From assembly GCA_013297625.1 (NCBI GenBank), contig JAAFHT010000012.1, positions 1-40,106 on the forward strand: a stretch of DNA of 40,106 bases, given 5' to 3'. The DNA is from Actinomycetota bacterium. Its GTDB lineage: Bacteria > Actinomycetota > Actinomycetes > Actinomycetales > Microbacteriaceae. The position numbers were made by a program, and so were the translations under genes. The notes beneath the pieces were generated by a model. The model searched no databases. It was not told where the DNA came from and saw only the letters and a list, made by a program, of their open reading frames with translations. Positions 24,588 to 36,603 of this stretch are shown here, one piece after another (the stretch's first letter is position 1; each line of letters opens with the position of its first letter).

Positions 24588-26678
24588 ATGACCGATCTGA
24601 CCTGGGACGACCTCGACCGCCACGCCGTCGACACCGCACGGCTTCTCGCCGCCGACGCCGTTGAGAAGGTCGGCAACGGCCACCCCGGCACGGCCATGTC
24701 ACTGGCGCCCGTTGCCTACCTACTTCACCAGAAGGTCATGCAGCACGACCCCTCTGACCCGCACTGGCTCGGCCGCGACCGCTTCATTCTGTCGGCAGGC
24801 CACAGTTCGCTGACGCAGTACGTGCAGTTGTACCTCGGCGGCTACGGCCTCGAGCTCGATGACCTCAAGGCTCTGCGCACGTGGGGGTCGAAGACTCCTG
24901 GCCACCCCGAGTACGGCCACACCGATGGTGTCGAGATCACCACGGGCCCGCTCGGCCAGGGCCTCGCTTCGGCGGTGGGCTTTGCTTACGCCGCTCGTTT
25001 CGAGCGCGGGTTGCTCGACCCTGAAACGCCCGCGGGCGAGAGCGTTTTCGATCACCACATCTACGTCATTGCGGGCGATGGCGACCTGCAAGAGGGCGTT
25101 ACGAGCGAGGCCGGCTCGCTCGCTGGCCACCAGCAGCTCGGAAACCTCATCGCGATCTACGACTCGAACCAGATTTCGATCGAAGACGACACCAACATTG
25201 CGTTCACCGAAGATGTCGCTGCGCGCTACGAGGCGTACGGCTGGCAGGTTCAGACGGTCGACTGGAAGAAGACCGGCGAGTACGTCGAAGACCTCCACTC
25301 GCTCCACGCCGCTCTTGAGGCCGCGAAGGCAGAGACGGCCAAGCCCAGCCTGATCATCCTCAAGACGATCATTGGTTGGCCCGCGCCCACGAAGCAGAAC
25401 ACGGGCAAGATTCATGGCTCGGCCCTCGGCGCCGACGAGCTCGCAGCCACCAAGACCGTCATGGGCTTCGACCCCGCCGAGCACTTCGCCGTGAGCGACG
25501 ACGTGATTGCCCACACGCGCGGCGCGGTCGATCGCGGTCGCGAGCGTCACGCTGCGTGGAACACGCGCTTCGACGCGTGGGCCGCGGCGAACCCCGAGAA
25601 CGCCGCGCTGCTCGCGCGCATGCAAGCCGGGGAAATGCCCGCAGAGCTCGACGCAGCCCTTCCTGTCTTCGAGGGCGGCACGAGCGTCTCGACGCGCGCC
25701 GCCTCGGGCAAGGTCATCAACGCGATCGCGGGCGTACTACCCGAGTTCTGGGGCGGCTCGGCCGACCTCGCCGAGTCGAACCTCACGACGATCGCGGGTG
25801 GCGGCTCGTTCGCACCGACCGAGCACTCGACGCACGAGTGGAAGGCGAACCCCTACGGTCGCGTTCTGCACTTTGGCATTCGCGAGCACGCCATGGGAGC
25901 GATCCTCAACGGCATCGCCCTCCACGGCCGCACGCGAGTCTTCGGTGGCACGTTCTTGATCTTCAGCGACTACATGCGCCCGGCCGTGCGACTCGCGGCC
26001 CTAATGAACGTCGCTGTCACGTACGTCTGGACGCACGACTCGGTCGCGCTCGGCGAAGACGGCCCGACCCACCAGCCCATTGAGCAGCTCGCTTCGCTGC
26101 GCGCGATTCCCGGGCTGGCGATCGTGCGCCCGGCCGACGCCAACGAGACCGCCCACGCGTGGAAGGCCGTGCTCGAGCGCCGCTCCCCCGCCGGCATCGC
26201 GCTGACCCGTCAGAACATCCCCGTGTTCACGCGCGGCACGGGTGTTGCCTCGGGCGATGAACTCGCCGCTGCACACCACGTCTCGAAGGGCGCCTACGTG
26301 CTCGCTGAGGCCGCCAACGGTTCACCCGACGTGATTCTCATCGCGACGGGCTCCGAGGTTGCGGTGGCAATGGATGCTCGCGTGCAGCTCGCTGAGCAGG
26401 GCATCCACGCCCGCGTCGTTTCGGCCCCCTGCCTCGAGTGGTTCGACGAGCAAAGCGCGGAGTACCGCGAGTCGGTGCTCCCGGCGAGCATCACCGCACG
26501 CGTCTCGGTCGAAGCGGGCCTCGCCCTCAGCTGGCACAAGTACGTCGGCGACCGCGGGCGCACGGTGTCGATCGAGCACTTCGGGGCCTCGGCCGACTAC
26601 CAGACGTTGTTCCGCGAGTTCGGTATCACGCCCGAGGCTGTTGCAGCAGCGGCGCGTGAGAGCATCGCCGCCCACTAG
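24588..26678 (+). CDS. tkt: transketolase
   Basis: A 696-residue thiamine-diphosphate enzyme of the non-oxidative pentose-phosphate pathway, which moves two-carbon units between sugar phosphates. The N-terminus has [16 protein letters not shown]. The TPP-binding GDG segment is [18 protein letters not shown], followed by [14 protein letters not shown]. The pyrimidine domain has [12 protein letters not shown] and the [20 protein letters not shown] loop, and a C-terminal transketolase domain follows. It is the first gene of the pentose-phosphate operon. Full length for the family. Confidence 0.98.
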   Translation: MTDLTWDDLDRHAVDTARLLAADAVEKVGNGHPGTAMSLAPVAYLLHQKVMQHDPSDPHWLGRDRFILSAGHSSLTQYVQLYLGGYGLELDDLKALRTWGSKTPGHPEYGHTDGVEITTGPLGQGLASAVGFAYAARFERGLLDPETPAGESVFDHHIYVIAGDGDLQEGVTSEAGSLAGHQQLGNLIAIYDSNQISIEDDTNIAFTEDVAARYEAYGWQVQTVDWKKTGEYVEDLHSLHAALEAAKAETAKPSLIILKTIIGWPAPTKQNTGKIHGSALGADELAATKTVMGFDPAEHFAVSDDVIAHTRGAVDRGRERHAAWNTRFDAWAAANPENAALLARMQAGEMPAELDAALPVFEGGTSVSTRAASGKVINAIAGVLPEFWGGSADLAESNLTTIAGGGSFAPTEHSTHEWKANPYGRVLHFGIREHAMGAILNGIALHGRTRVFGGTFLIFSDYMRPAVRLAALMNVAVTYVWTHDSVALGEDGPTHQPIEQLASLRAIPGLAIVRPADANETAHAWKAVLERRSPAGIALTRQNIPVFTRGTGVASGDELAAAHHVSKGAYVLAEAANGSPDVILIATGSEVAVAMDARVQLAEQGIHARVVSAPCLEWFDEQSAEYRESVLPASITARVSVEAGLALSWHKYVGDRGRTVSIEHFGASADYQTLFREFGITPEAVAAAARESIAAH

Positions 26679-26732
26679 CTCGGTCGCCTGCGACCGCCCT
26701 GTTGATCACCACCTCTCACGATTGAAGGCACC

Positions 26733-27842
26733 ATGACTTCCACCCCGACCGCACAGCTCAGCGACCTCGGCGTCAGCATCTGGCTCGACGACCTCTCGCG
26801 TGACCGCATCACCTCCGGCGGTCTCGCCGCGCTCATTACGGACCGCAACGTCGTGGGCGTCACGACCAACCCGACGATTTTCGCGGCAGCCCTCGCGACG
26901 GGTACCACCTACGACGCTCAGATTCGCGAGCTCGCCGCAGCGGGTACGGATGTGACGCAGGCGGTGTTCGAGATCACGACCGATGACGTCGCCGCAGCGA
27001 GCGATATCTTCGCGACGGTCTCGGCGTCGACGAACGGCCGTGACGGTCGCGTCTCGATTGAGGTCGAGCCGGGACTCGCTCACGACGCCGCGGGAACGAT
27101 CGCACAGGCGCAGCAGCTCTGGAAGAAGGTCGGGCGACCGAACGCCATGATCAAGATTCCGGCAACGGTCGAGGGCCTCGAAGCGATCACCGAAACGATC
27201 GCCGCCGGCATCAGCGTCAACGTCACGCTCATCTTCAGCCTCGAGCGTCACCGCGCCGTGATCGACGCCTACCTCGCCGGTCTCGAGAAGGCGCACGCTG
27301 CCGGCATCGATCTGTCGACCATCCACTCGGTTGCCTCGTTCTTCGTGTCGCGCGTCGACACCGAGATCGACAAGCGACTCGTCGAGATTGGCACGCCCGA
27401 GGCCCTCGCCCTCAAGAGCAAGGCCGGCATCGCGAACGCGCGCCTCGCCTACGAGGTGTTTGAGCAGGCCTTCGCCACCGACCGCGCCGCAGCGCTGTTG
27501 GCCGCCGGTGCCAACGTGCAGCGTCCGCTCTGGGCGTCGACCGGTGTGAAAGACCCGAGCCTGCCCGACACCCTTTATGTGACCGAGCTGGCCGTGGCCC
27601 ACACCGTCAACACGATGCCCGAAAAGACCCTGCAGGCCACCTTCGACCACGGCGTCATGACGGGTGATCTCGTGTCGGGCAGCTACGACGGCGCACGAGC
27701 GGTGCTGGCCTCTCTCGACGAACTCGGAATCTCGTATGACGAGGTGACGGCGCTGCTCGAGAAGGAAGGCGTCGAGAAGTTCATCGTGAGCTGGAACGAA
27801 CTGCTCGACACCGTGAGTGCCGCGCTCGAGGCTGCGCGATGA
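26733..27842 (+). CDS. tal: transaldolase
   Basis: A 369-residue class I transaldolase of the actinobacterial long type. It transfers dihydroxyacetone units between sugar phosphates. [10 protein letters not shown] lies near the N-terminus, the Schiff-base Lys is in [14 protein letters not shown], then [11 protein letters not shown], and [15 protein letters not shown]. It begins 54 bp after tkt with GAAGG before the ATG. Its TGA overlaps the pgi start (ATGA, 27839-27842). Confidence 0.97.
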   Translation: MTSTPTAQLSDLGVSIWLDDLSRDRITSGGLAALITDRNVVGVTTNPTIFAAALATGTTYDAQIRELAAAGTDVTQAVFEITTDDVAAASDIFATVSASTNGRDGRVSIEVEPGLAHDAAGTIAQAQQLWKKVGRPNAMIKIPATVEGLEAITETIAAGISVNVTLIFSLERHRAVIDAYLAGLEKAHAAGIDLSTIHSVASFFVSRVDTEIDKRLVEIGTPEALALKSKAGIANARLAYEVFEQAFATDRAAALLAAGANVQRPLWASTGVKDPSLPDTLYVTELAVAHTVNTMPEKTLQATFDHGVMTGDLVSGSYDGARAVLASLDELGISYDEVTALLEKEGVEKFIVSWNELLDTVSAALEAAR

Positions 27843-29434
27843 CCGTTACGGTCGCTGCCCGCGGCGACGCCCAGCTCGCCATCGAGCGGCACGTTCCAGC
27901 GCTCGTCGAGCAGCTCGTGGCGAGCCGCATCACGGCGGGTGACAGCACGCTGTGGGGCGCCGCCGCGGAGGCTGAGGCGAGCATCCGTCTCGGCTGGACG
28001 CAGGCCGTCGCTGTCTCACGTCCTCTCGTCGCCGAGATCGTCGCGCTGCGCGAGCAACTTCTCGAGCGCGGCATCTCGCGCATTGTGCTGTGTGGCATGG
28101 GCGGCTCGTCGCTCGCGCCCGAGGTCATCACGCAAACCTCGGGCGTTCCCCTGGTCGTTCTCGACTCGACCGACCCCTCGCAGGTTTCAGCCGCTCTCGG
28201 TGAACACCTCGGTCACACGGCCGTCGTGGTTTCGTCGAAGTCGGGTTCGACGGTCGAGACCGACAGCCAGAAGCGCAGCTTCGAGGCGGCATTCCGTGCC
28301 GCGGGAATCGACCCGGCCGAGCGCATCATCATCGTCACCGACCCGGGCTCGCCCCTTGAGCAGGCCTCGACGGCTGACGGGTACCGCATCTTCACCGCCG
28401 ACCCCACGGTGGGCGGCCGCTACTCGGCTCTGACCGCGTTTGGGCTCGTTCCTTCTGGCCTTGCAGGAGTCGACCTGGATGCCCTCCTCGACGAAGCCGA
28501 GGCAGCAAGCCTGCCCCTCGCAGTCGACAGCGCTTCGAACCCGGGCCTGCAGCTGGGTGCCGCGATCGCCGGCACCTCGCCTCTGCGCGACAAGCTCGTG
28601 ATCGTCGCTGATGGCACTCACATCGTGGGCCTGGGCGACTGGATTGAACAACTCATCGCCGAATCAACCGGCAAAGACGGCGTGGGCATCTTGCCGGTCG
28701 TTGTGGGCGTCGACGCTCCTGAGCTCACGAGCGGCGCGCCCGACATTCAGGTCGTTCGACTCGTCGCTGATGCCCGCGCCACGCGCGAGGTCGCTGACGG
28801 CGAGATCGAGTTGTCGGGAACTCTCGGTGCTCAGCTGCTCACGTGGCAGTACGCCACGGCGGTCGCCGGGGTGCTGCTCGGCATTAATCCTTTCGATCAG
28901 CCCGATGTCGAGTCGGCCAAGGTCGCTGCGCGCGGACTCCTCGACGCACGCCCCGAGCCGGTTGCCGCGGCGTTCGTTGACGGTGGCGTCGAGGTCGTCG
29001 GGCCATCTGAGGTGCTCGGCTCAGCATCCACGGTCGCCGACGCCGTACGCGCTCTCGAGGCGACCCTGTCGCCCACGGGCTACCTGTCGGTGCAGGCCTA
29101 CCTCAACCGCCTCGCGCACCCTGAGCTTGAGGTGTTGCGGCATCTCATTGCTGCGCGCACGCAGCGCCCGGTCACCTTTGGGTGGGGCCCGCGCTTCTTG
29201 CATTCCACCGGTCAGTACCACAAGGGTGGTCCGGCGATTGGCGCCTTCCTGCAGATCACGGGCTCGCTCGGTGACGACCTGCTGATTCCCGATCGCCCAT
29301 TCAGCTACGCCCAGCTCATCGCCGCTCAAGCGGCTGGTGACGCTGTTGTGCTGGCTGAACACGGCGCGCCGGTGGTGACCCTGCGGGTGAACGACTCCGA
29401 CGGCATCGCGGCCATCATCGCGGCGCTCTCCTGA
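27839..29434 (+). CDS. pgi: glucose-6-phosphate isomerase
   Basis: A 531-residue sugar isomerase linking glucose-6-phosphate and fructose-6-phosphate. The two SIS-type domains are visible: [13 protein letters not shown] and [10 protein letters not shown] (phosphate binding), then [24 protein letters not shown] and the C-terminal [19 protein letters not shown]. The sequence resembles the variant found in pentose-phosphate operons of actinobacteria, sometimes predicted to be bound to transaldolase. It shares 4 bp with tal and precedes zwf by 26 bp, so it can feed carbon directly to zwf. Confidence 0.95.
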   Translation: MTVTVAARGDAQLAIERHVPALVEQLVASRITAGDSTLWGAAAEAEASIRLGWTQAVAVSRPLVAEIVALREQLLERGISRIVLCGMGGSSLAPEVITQTSGVPLVVLDSTDPSQVSAALGEHLGHTAVVVSSKSGSTVETDSQKRSFEAAFRAAGIDPAERIIIVTDPGSPLEQASTADGYRIFTADPTVGGRYSALTAFGLVPSGLAGVDLDALLDEAEAASLPLAVDSASNPGLQLGAAIAGTSPLRDKLVIVADGTHIVGLGDWIEQLIAESTGKDGVGILPVVVGVDAPELTSGAPDIQVVRLVADARATREVADGEIELSGTLGAQLLTWQYATAVAGVLLGINPFDQPDVESAKVAARGLLDARPEPVAAAFVDGGVEVVGPSEVLGSASTVADAVRALEATLSPTGYLSVQAYLNRLAHPELEVLRHLIAARTQRPVTFGWGPRFLHSTGQYHKGGPAIGAFLQITGSLGDDLLIPDRPFSYAQLIAAQAAGDAVVLAEHGAPVVTLRVNDSDGIAAIIAALS

Positions 29435-29460
29435 CCCGCTCCGCCACCACGAGGAGAACC

Positions 29461-31002
29461 ATGGCTCCGGCCGCCATCGATCGCGACAACAATCCCCTGC
29501 GCTCCCCCGACGATCGTCGGCTCAACCGCATCGCGGGGCCCAGTGGGCTCATCATCTTCGGCGTGACGGGCGACCTCTCGCGCAAGAAGCTCATGCCCGC
29601 GGTCTACGACCTCGCCAACCGGGGTCTGCTTCCACCCGGCTTTGCCCTCATTGGCTTCGCTCGGCGCGACTGGGCGACGCAAGACTTCGAGCAGGTCGTG
29701 CACGATGCCGTGAAACAGTATGCGCGCACGCCGTTCAACGAAGATGTCTGGCGACAACTCGCTGCGGGCATCCGTTTCGTCTCAGGAGACTTTGACGACG
29801 ATGGAGCATTCGATCGACTGACGTCGACCCTCGCCGAGCTTGATCGCGAGCGGGGAACGATGGGAAACCACGCGTTCTATCTCTCGATTCCGCCGAAGTC
29901 GTTCCCCCTCGTGACCGAGCAACTGCGGCGTAGCGGGCTCGCCGAGGCCAAGCCCGGCGAGTGGCGTCGCGTGGTCATCGAGAAGCCATTCGGCAGTGAC
30001 CTCGAGACGGCACGCGAGCTCAACGATGTGGTCGAGTCGGTGTTCCCGCCTGACTCAGTGTTTCGCATCGATCACTATCTGGGCAAAGAGACCGTTCAGA
30101 ACATCCTCGCGCTGCGTTTCGCCAACATGTTGTACGAGCCGATCTGGAATGCAAACTACGTCGACCACATCCAGATCACGATGGCCGAAGATATCGGGGT
30201 CGGCGGTCGTGCGGGGTACTACGACGGCATCGGCGCTGCCCGCGACGTCATTCAGAACCACTTGTTGCAGTTGCTCGCCCTCACCGCGATGGAAGAACCC
30301 GTATCGTTCGACGCGGCCGACCTACGGGCCGAGAAAGAGAAAGTGCTGTCGGCTGTTCGCCTGCCGAAAGACCTGGCGACCGGCACGGCGCGTGGGCAAT
30401 ATGCGAGTGGCTGGCAGGGCGGTGAGTGGGTCACCGGCTTCCTCGAAGAGGAGGGCATGAACCCACAGTCGGTGACCGAGACCTACGCAGCGATGCGGCT
30501 CGACATCAACACTCGTCGGTGGGCCGGAGTGCCGTTCTACTTGCGTGCCGGAAAGCGGCTCGGCCGGCGCGTCACTGAAATCGCCGTCGTGTTCAAGCGG
30601 GCACCGCAGTACTTGTTCGCCGAAGCCCAGACCTCGGCCCTCGGGCAGAACGCTCTCGTGATTCGCGTGCAACCCGATGAAGGAGTCACGATTCGGTTCG
30701 GCTCGAAAGTGCCCGGCGCGGGAATGCAGGTTCGCGACGTCACAATGGACTTCGGCTACGGTCACGCCTTCACCGAAGCAAGCCCCGAGGCCTACGAACG
30801 CCTTATTCTCGACGTTCTTCTCGGCGACCCGCCTCTCTTTCCGCGGCACGAAGAGGTCGAACTCAGCTGGAAGATTCTTGACCCGATTGAGCAGTTCTGG
30901 GCGACGCAAGGCCGCCCTGAACAATACGCGCCGGGAACGTGGGGCCCTCAGTCGGCCGACGACCTGCTCGCCCGCGACGGACGCGTCTGGAGGCGCCCAT
31001 GA
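29461..31002 (+). CDS. zwf: glucose-6-phosphate 1-dehydrogenase
   Basis: A 513-residue enzyme that oxidises glucose-6-phosphate to the lactone with NADP, the entry of the oxidative pentose-phosphate branch. The N-terminal Rossmann fold has IIFGVTGDLSRKKLMPA, the substrate motif is RIDHYLGKETVQN, and VPFYLRAGKRL follows. GAGGAG lies before the ATG. It overlaps opcA by 4 bp; OpcA is thought to act on this enzyme as a partner. Full length for the family. Confidence 0.98.
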   Translation: MAPAAIDRDNNPLRSPDDRRLNRIAGPSGLIIFGVTGDLSRKKLMPAVYDLANRGLLPPGFALIGFARRDWATQDFEQVVHDAVKQYARTPFNEDVWRQLAAGIRFVSGDFDDDGAFDRLTSTLAELDRERGTMGNHAFYLSIPPKSFPLVTEQLRRSGLAEAKPGEWRRVVIEKPFGSDLETARELNDVVESVFPPDSVFRIDHYLGKETVQNILALRFANMLYEPIWNANYVDHIQITMAEDIGVGGRAGYYDGIGAARDVIQNHLLQLLALTAMEEPVSFDAADLRAEKEKVLSAVRLPKDLATGTARGQYASGWQGGEWVTGFLEEEGMNPQSVTETYAAMRLDINTRRWAGVPFYLRAGKRLGRRVTEIAVVFKRAPQYLFAEAQTSALGQNALVIRVQPDEGVTIRFGSKVPGAGMQVRDVTMDFGYGHAFTEASPEAYERLILDVLLGDPPLFPRHEEVELSWKILDPIEQFWATQGRPEQYAPGTWGPQSADDLLARDGRVWRRP

Positions 31003-31925
31003 TCATCGATCTGCCCGACACGACCGCGAGCAAGGTCTCGAAGACCCTCGTTCGCATTCGCGACGAAGCTGGCGCTGTCGCACTGGGCCGTGTGTTGACC
31101 CTCATCATTTCGAGCGAGATTGGTGACGAAGAAGACGTCATCGCGGCCGCCAACGAGGCGTCACGCGAGCACCCAATGCGCATCATCGTCGTCTCGACCG
31201 ACCCCGCCGCACCAGCAGCTCGCCTCGACGCTGAAATCCGCGTCGGCGGCGACGCGGGTGCTAGCGAGGTCATCGTGCTTCGCGCTCATGGCGAGACCGC
31301 GACTGACCTGCGGGGGCTCGTCACGGGCCTCCTGCTGCCCGACGCTCCCGTCGTGTCATGGTGGCCCGGTGAATGCCCTGACGCGGTGTGCGAGACGCCC
31401 CTCGGCGCACTGGCCCAGCGCCGCATCACCGACTCCGCAGCGTCGACTGACCCGCAAGCGGCGCTCGCGCGCATCGCTGCGGGCTACCAGCCTGGCGATA
31501 CCGACTTCGCGTGGACGAGATTGACCCTGTGGCGCGCACAGCTTGCCGCAGCGCTCGATCAGCCCCCGTACGAGTCGATCACGAGCGTGCGCGTCTCCGG
31601 GGCTCCCAACAGCCCCTCGACGGCGTTGCTGGCGGCCTGGCTCGGGCTACGGCTTCAGGTCGACGTTGAGGTCGACGTTGCCGGCGAGAACCCTTCGACG
31701 GGCATCCACCGCGTGGTGCTCAACCGCGCGAGCGGCGAGATCAGCCTCGAGCGCACACAGCCGACCGTCGCGACGCTGCACCAGCCCGGCCAGCCCACGC
31801 ACGAACTCTCGCTGCCGCGCCGCGGCCTGCGCGAGTGCTTGGCGGAAGAACTGCGTAGGCTCGACCCTGACGACGAGTTCGGTGCCGTGCTCGAGAGTGG
31901 TTTCGGCGGCTCCACCGCTGCGTGA
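30999..31925 (+). CDS. opcA: OpcA, G6PDH assembly/regulatory protein
   Basis: A 308-residue OpcA-family protein. In cyanobacteria OpcA assists assembly and allosteric activation of glucose-6-phosphate dehydrogenase; in actinobacteria it is a constant neighbour of zwf. Visible family features are MIIDLPDTTASKVSKTLVR, RVLTLIIS, the VSWWPGECPD segment, and SITSVRVSGAPNSPSTALLAAWL. ATG 30999 overlaps the zwf stop (ATGA); the frame open from 30939 lies inside zwf and is not the start. It is followed by pgl after 36 bp. Confidence 0.95.
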   Translation: MIIDLPDTTASKVSKTLVRIRDEAGAVALGRVLTLIISSEIGDEEDVIAAANEASREHPMRIIVVSTDPAAPAARLDAEIRVGGDAGASEVIVLRAHGETATDLRGLVTGLLLPDAPVVSWWPGECPDAVCETPLGALAQRRITDSAASTDPQAALARIAAGYQPGDTDFAWTRLTLWRAQLAAALDQPPYESITSVRVSGAPNSPSTALLAAWLGLRLQVDVEVDVAGENPSTGIHRVVLNRASGEISLERTQPTVATLHQPGQPTHELSLPRRGLRECLAEELRRLDPDDEFGAVLESGFGGSTAA

Positions 31926-31961
31926 GCTCGGCGCCCCCGCTCTCAAGAAAGGCTCCACCCC

Positions 31962-32771
31962 GTGACCACCGATCGCCGCGTTCTCGTGCACTCCAACCGC
32001 GCAGCCCTTGCGGGCTCGGTTGCCGCGAGATTTCTCACCAAGATGATCGACCTGCTCGATGACCAGGCCGATGCCCACGTCGTGCTGACGGGCGGCAGCG
32101 TGGGTATCGAGGTTCTCGCGGCGATTGCCGCGCATCCTGGTCGCGATCAGATCGACTGGAGCCGCGTACACCTGTGGTGGGGCGACGAGCGGTGGGTTCC
32201 GAAGGGCCACGCTGATCGCAACGAGCAGCAGGCGCGAGAGGCGCTCATAGATCTCATCGACATTCCTGCCTCGAACGTGCACGGTTTTCCGGCGTCTGAT
32301 GAAGGGCTCGATCTCGAGGCCGCCGCTGTTCGCTACAACGATGAGTTGCTCGCGGCGGGCGATGGCGCCTACCCCGTATTCGCGATCACCTTTCTCGGCG
32401 TGGGCCCCGACGGGCACATCGCCTCCCTCTTTCCTGAGCGTGAGGGCCCTCGGGTCGGTCACGCCGGCGTGATCGCGGTGCACGACTCGCCCAAGCCGCC
32501 GCCCCAGCGCCTTTCCCTCACACTGCCGCTCATCAATACCTCAGTGCGCATTTGGCTCGTGTTAGCAGGCGCCGACAAGGCAGCTGCTCTCGGGCTTGCC
32601 CTTGCGGGAGCGTCGGTGGCCGACGTCCCCGTTGGAGGCGTACTCGGAACCAAGCGCACGGTCTTCTTCATCGACCACGATGCGTCGTCAGAAGTGCCCG
32701 AAGCACTCATCGCCCCGACCAGTTACTGGACCGGGGCGATGGATCAAGCCAATTGGATGGCGGCCGAGTAG
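31962..32771 (+). CDS. pgl: 6-phosphogluconolactonase
   Basis: A 269-residue enzyme of the DevB/SOL family that hydrolyses 6-phosphogluconolactone. LTGGSVGIEVLAAI, HLWWGDERWVPKGHADRNE and FLGVGPDGHIASLFP are the family motifs. GTG 31962 is used with AGAAAGG upstream. It is the last gene of the operon; gnd (6-phosphogluconate dehydrogenase) is not in the window. It converges on rbpA with 3 bp between stops, and a hairpin lies in its final 60 bases. Confidence 0.96.
   Translation: MTTDRRVLVHSNRAALAGSVAARFLTKMIDLLDDQADAHVVLTGGSVGIEVLAAIAAHPGRDQIDWSRVHLWWGDERWVPKGHADRNEQQAREALIDLIDIPASNVHGFPASDEGLDLEAAAVRYNDELLAAGDGAYPVFAITFLGVGPDGHIASLFPEREGPRVGHAGVIAVHDSPKPPPQRLSLTLPLINTSVRIWLVLAGADKAAALGLALAGASVADVPVGGVLGTKRTVFFIDHDASSEVPEALIAPTSYWTGAMDQANWMAAE
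32709..32740 (-). terminator. hairpin inside the 3' end of pgl
   Basis: ATCGCCCCG (32709-32717) and CGGGGCGAT (32732-32740) form a 9-bp stem, with an inner CCAG/CTGG stem around a TTA loop, separated by one or two unpaired bases. It lies about 35 bp beyond the rbpA stop on the minus strand. It could end the rbpA transcript from within the coding region of the convergent gene. Confidence 0.5.
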
Positions 32772-32774
32772 TAG

Positions 32775-33131
32775 CTAGGCCGTGCCGCGGCGCTGACGCA
32801 GCTTGACGAGCGCTTCGTCGAGAATCTGCGCGGCCTCTTCGTCGGTACGCCGCTCTTTCACGTACGCCAAGTGCGTCTTGTAGGGCTCGTTCTTGGCAAC
32901 CTGAGGAGGGTTGTTCTTGTCGCGGCCCGCGGGAAGCCCCGTTGACGGCGAATCGATCATGTCGGGAATCTCGTCGTCGGGAAGGTTGGCGGCAAAGTGC
33001 CGAACCGTCTCGTTACCAAGGGCGTCCCAGTAGGAGATCGAGATGCGCTCGGCGTGAATGCCGCGATCTTGTTCGCCCATTGGGCCCGAACCGACGCGCG
33101 ATCCGCGGATGGCGCTGCCACCTGACACCAT
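32775..33131 (-). CDS. rbpA: RNA polymerase-binding protein RbpA
   Basis: A 118-residue actinobacterial transcription factor that binds the principal sigma factor and RNA polymerase and stabilises open promoter complexes. The conserved N-terminal AIRGSRVGSGPMGEQDRG and the ISYWDALGNETVRHFAAN core are clear. No cysteines are present, so it is a zinc-free form. The start is ATG 33131 (MVSGGSAIRG); the longer frame to 33179 overlaps the secG end. It follows secG by 10 bp and is the last gene of the gap/pgk/tpiA run. Confidence 0.96.
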   Translation of the reverse strand: MVSGGSAIRGSRVGSGPMGEQDRGIHAERISISYWDALGNETVRHFAANLPDDEIPDMIDSPSTGLPAGRDKNNPPQVAKNEPYKTHLAYVKERRTDEEAAQILDEALVKLRQRRGTA

Positions 33132-33141
33132 GATGTGCTCC

Positions 33142-33390
33142 TTAGGCCGCGTCGAAGCGCGTGATGAGACCGAGCACAACGATCGAGCTCACCCACACGA
33201 GCGCAAGAATGATGGTGATGCGGTTGAGGTTACGCTCGGCGACACCGGAAGCACCGAGGTTTGACGTCACGCCACCCCCGAACATGTCTGAGAGCCCGCC
33301 GCCGCGACCGCGGTGCAGCAGGATCATGAGGGTGAGCAGAAGGCTCGTGATCCCCAGGATGACCTGGAGCACGACCTGAAGAATTTCCAC
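33142..33390 (-). CDS. secG: preprotein translocase subunit SecG
   Basis: An 82-residue membrane protein with two helices (about 1-23 and 55-77) and the conserved RGRGGGLSDMFGGG loop. SecG joins SecY and SecE in the protein-export channel. I use GTG 33390 (MEILQVVLQVI), preceded at 8 bp by GAGAGG; the frame open to 33546 reads into tpiA and is rejected. Confidence 0.93.
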   Translation of the reverse strand: MEILQVVLQVILGITSLLLTLMILLHRGRGGGLSDMFGGGVTSNLGASGVAERNLNRITIILALVWVSSIVVLGLITRFDAA

Positions 33391-33454
33391 GAATTGAACC
33401 TCTCGCACGATTCGAACAGTCTCCAACCCTACCGGACGGCGGGCGGAGCAAGGA

Positions 33455-34246
33455 TCAGGCGGTTCCGACGTGCTTGGGGAAACGCGCGATGCTCGAAAAC
33501 TCATCGACGTCGAGGCTCGCGCCTCCCACGAGGGCGCCGTCAACATCCTTGTGCTTCATGAAGCCGGCAATGTTGGCCGCCTTGACGGAACCGCCGTACA
33601 GGATGCGCGTGCGCTCTGCTGCGTCGTCGCCCAGCGCTTTCGCAATCGCAACACGCAACGCTGAGCAGACCTGCTGAGCCTGCTCAGGCGTTGCCGCCTG
33701 GCCGGAGCCGATCGCCCACACAGGCTCGTACGCGATCACGATGTCAGCGTCGGCGGCGAGGCCATCGAGCACAACCTGCAATTGAGCCACCGGCACCGCA
33801 GACGGCCCATGCTTCTCAAGATCGTCGGCGGTCTCGCCCACGCAGACCACCGGAACGAGACCGTGCCGCAGGGCTGCAACCGTCTTGGCCGCCACCACCT
33901 CATCGGTCTCGGCGTGGTACTGCCGGCGCTCGCTGTGCCCGATGATCACGTACCGGCAATCAAGGGCTGCGAGAAACGCTCCCGAGATCTCGCCGGTGTA
34001 GGCGCCACTTTCGTGCACCGAGAGGTCTTGTCCGCCGTAGCGAAGCTCGAGCTTGTCGGCGCTCACGAGGGTCTGCACACTGCGCAGGTCGGTGTACGGC
34101 GGAAAAACCGCAACCTCGACCTGACCGTAGTCGTGCTTGGCGTCGCGCAGACTCCAGGCGAGCTTCTGCACGAACGCGATCGACTGCAAGTGGTCGATGT
34201 TCATCTTCCAGTTACCCGCAATGAGCGGGGTGCGTGTTACTGCCAT
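33455..34246 (-). CDS. tpiA: triosephosphate isomerase
   Basis: A 263-residue TIM barrel that interconverts dihydroxyacetone phosphate and glyceraldehyde-3-phosphate. AGNWKMN holds the active-site Lys 14, GHSERRQYH the His, and [11 protein letters not shown] the catalytic Glu and loop. The ATG lies within the last codons of pgk, a 10-bp overlap, so the two are coupled. Full length. Confidence 0.98.
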   Translation of the reverse strand: MAVTRTPLIAGNWKMNIDHLQSIAFVQKLAWSLRDAKHDYGQVEVAVFPPYTDLRSVQTLVSADKLELRYGGQDLSVHESGAYTGEISGAFLAALDCRYVIIGHSERRQYHAETDEVVAAKTVAALRHGLVPVVCVGETADDLEKHGPSAVPVAQLQVVLDGLAADADIVIAYEPVWAIGSGQAATPEQAQQVCSALRVAIAKALGDDAAERTRILYGGSVKAANIAGFMKHKDVDGALVGGASLDVDEFSSIARFPKHVGTA

Positions 34247-35451
34247 CCGAGCACCTCCAGGCCGGGGAGCTTCTTGCCTTCAAGAAACTCCAGGCTGGCC
34301 CCGCCTCCCGTAGAGACGTGGCCAAAGTCGTCATCGCTGAATCCGAGAGCTCGTACCGCAGCGGCAGAGTCTCCCCCGCCCACAACGCCCAAGCCTGAGA
34401 CGCGCGTGAGCGCCTCGGCGACGGCGCGCGTTCCCGCGGCAAAGGCGGGGAACTCGAACACGCCCATCGGACCGTTCCAGAACACGGTGGTCGATGACGC
34501 CACGAGTTCCGCAAACGCGGTCGCCGTATCGGGCCCGATGTCGAGTCCGATTCCGGATGCTCCGGCTGGCCCATCTTCGATCGCCGAGGCTGCCTGCACG
34601 GTGTGCGGAGCATCTGCTGAGAAGCGCTCGGCAACGACGACGTCGGTCGGCAACACGATCTGCACGCCACGCTTCTCAGCCTCAGCAAGGTATCCGCGCA
34701 CGGTGTCGAGCTGGTCGACCTCAAGCAGGCTTGCGCCCACCTTGTGCCCTTGAGCGGCGAGGAAGGTGAACAACATGCCACCACCGATCAGCAACCGGTC
34801 GACACGCGGCAACAGGTGGGCGATCACGCCCAGCTTGTCGCTCACCTTCGAACCGCCGAGTACGACCGTGTACGGCCGTTCTGGGCGCTCGGTGAGGCGG
34901 TCGAGCACGTCGGTCTCGGCTGAGATCAACGAGCCCGCGGCGCTGGGCAATGTCTGGGCGAGCTCGTAGACGCTCGCTTGCTTGCGGTGCACGACGCCGA
35001 AACCGTCAGAGACCATGGCGTCTCCGAGCAGAGCGAGCGAGTCGGCGAACACCTGACGCTCAGCGGCATCCTTCGACGTCTCACCCGGGTTGAAACGCAG
35101 GTTCTCGAGAACCGCGATCTCGCCGTCTGCCAGACCAGCCACGGCATCCGCAGCAGAAGCACCCACGGTGTCGGTCGCGAACGCGACAGGCGACCCCAAG
35201 AGCTCACTCAACCGCTGCGCGACGGGGTGCAGGCTATAGCGGGCGTCAGGGGCCCCCTCGGGGCGGCCAAGGTGCGAAACGACCACCACCTTCGCGCCGC
35301 GGTGCATGAGGGCGTTGAGGGTCGGCAGCGAGGCACGGATGCGCCCGTCGTCGGTCACGACGCCATCAGCGAGCGGCACGTTGAGGTCGCACCGCACGAT
35401 GACGCGCCGACCGCTCAGGTCGCCGAGAGATTCGATCGTACGCAGAGCCAC
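34237..35451 (-). CDS. pgk: phosphoglycerate kinase
   Basis: A 404-residue two-domain kinase that makes ATP from 1,3-bisphosphoglycerate. [15 protein letters not shown] at the N-terminus, [20 protein letters not shown] and the C-terminal [32 protein letters not shown] are the expected motifs. It lies 27 bp after gap. Confidence 0.98.
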   Translation of the reverse strand: MALRTIESLGDLSGRRVIVRCDLNVPLADGVVTDDGRIRASLPTLNALMHRGAKVVVVSHLGRPEGAPDARYSLHPVAQRLSELLGSPVAFATDTVGASAADAVAGLADGEIAVLENLRFNPGETSKDAAERQVFADSLALLGDAMVSDGFGVVHRKQASVYELAQTLPSAAGSLISAETDVLDRLTERPERPYTVVLGGSKVSDKLGVIAHLLPRVDRLLIGGGMLFTFLAAQGHKVGASLLEVDQLDTVRGYLAEAEKRGVQIVLPTDVVVAERFSADAPHTVQAASAIEDGPAGASGIGLDIGPDTATAFAELVASSTTVFWNGPMGVFEFPAFAAGTRAVAEALTRVSGLGVVGGGDSAAAVRALGFSDDDFGHVSTGGGASLEFLEGKKLPGLEVLGWQ

Positions 35452-35478
35452 GAAAACTCGTCCTGTCGTTGCTCCCGC

Positions 35479-36603
<1,125 letters not shown>

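Noticed and set aside
26706-27650. 314-codon open frame on the minus strand
   Set aside because: It is antisense to tal, one of the clearest genes in the window.
31660-31683. tandem GTCGACGTTG repeat inside opcA
   Set aside because: It is short, in frame and codes VDVEVDV in a conserved beta-strand region, so it is coding sequence.
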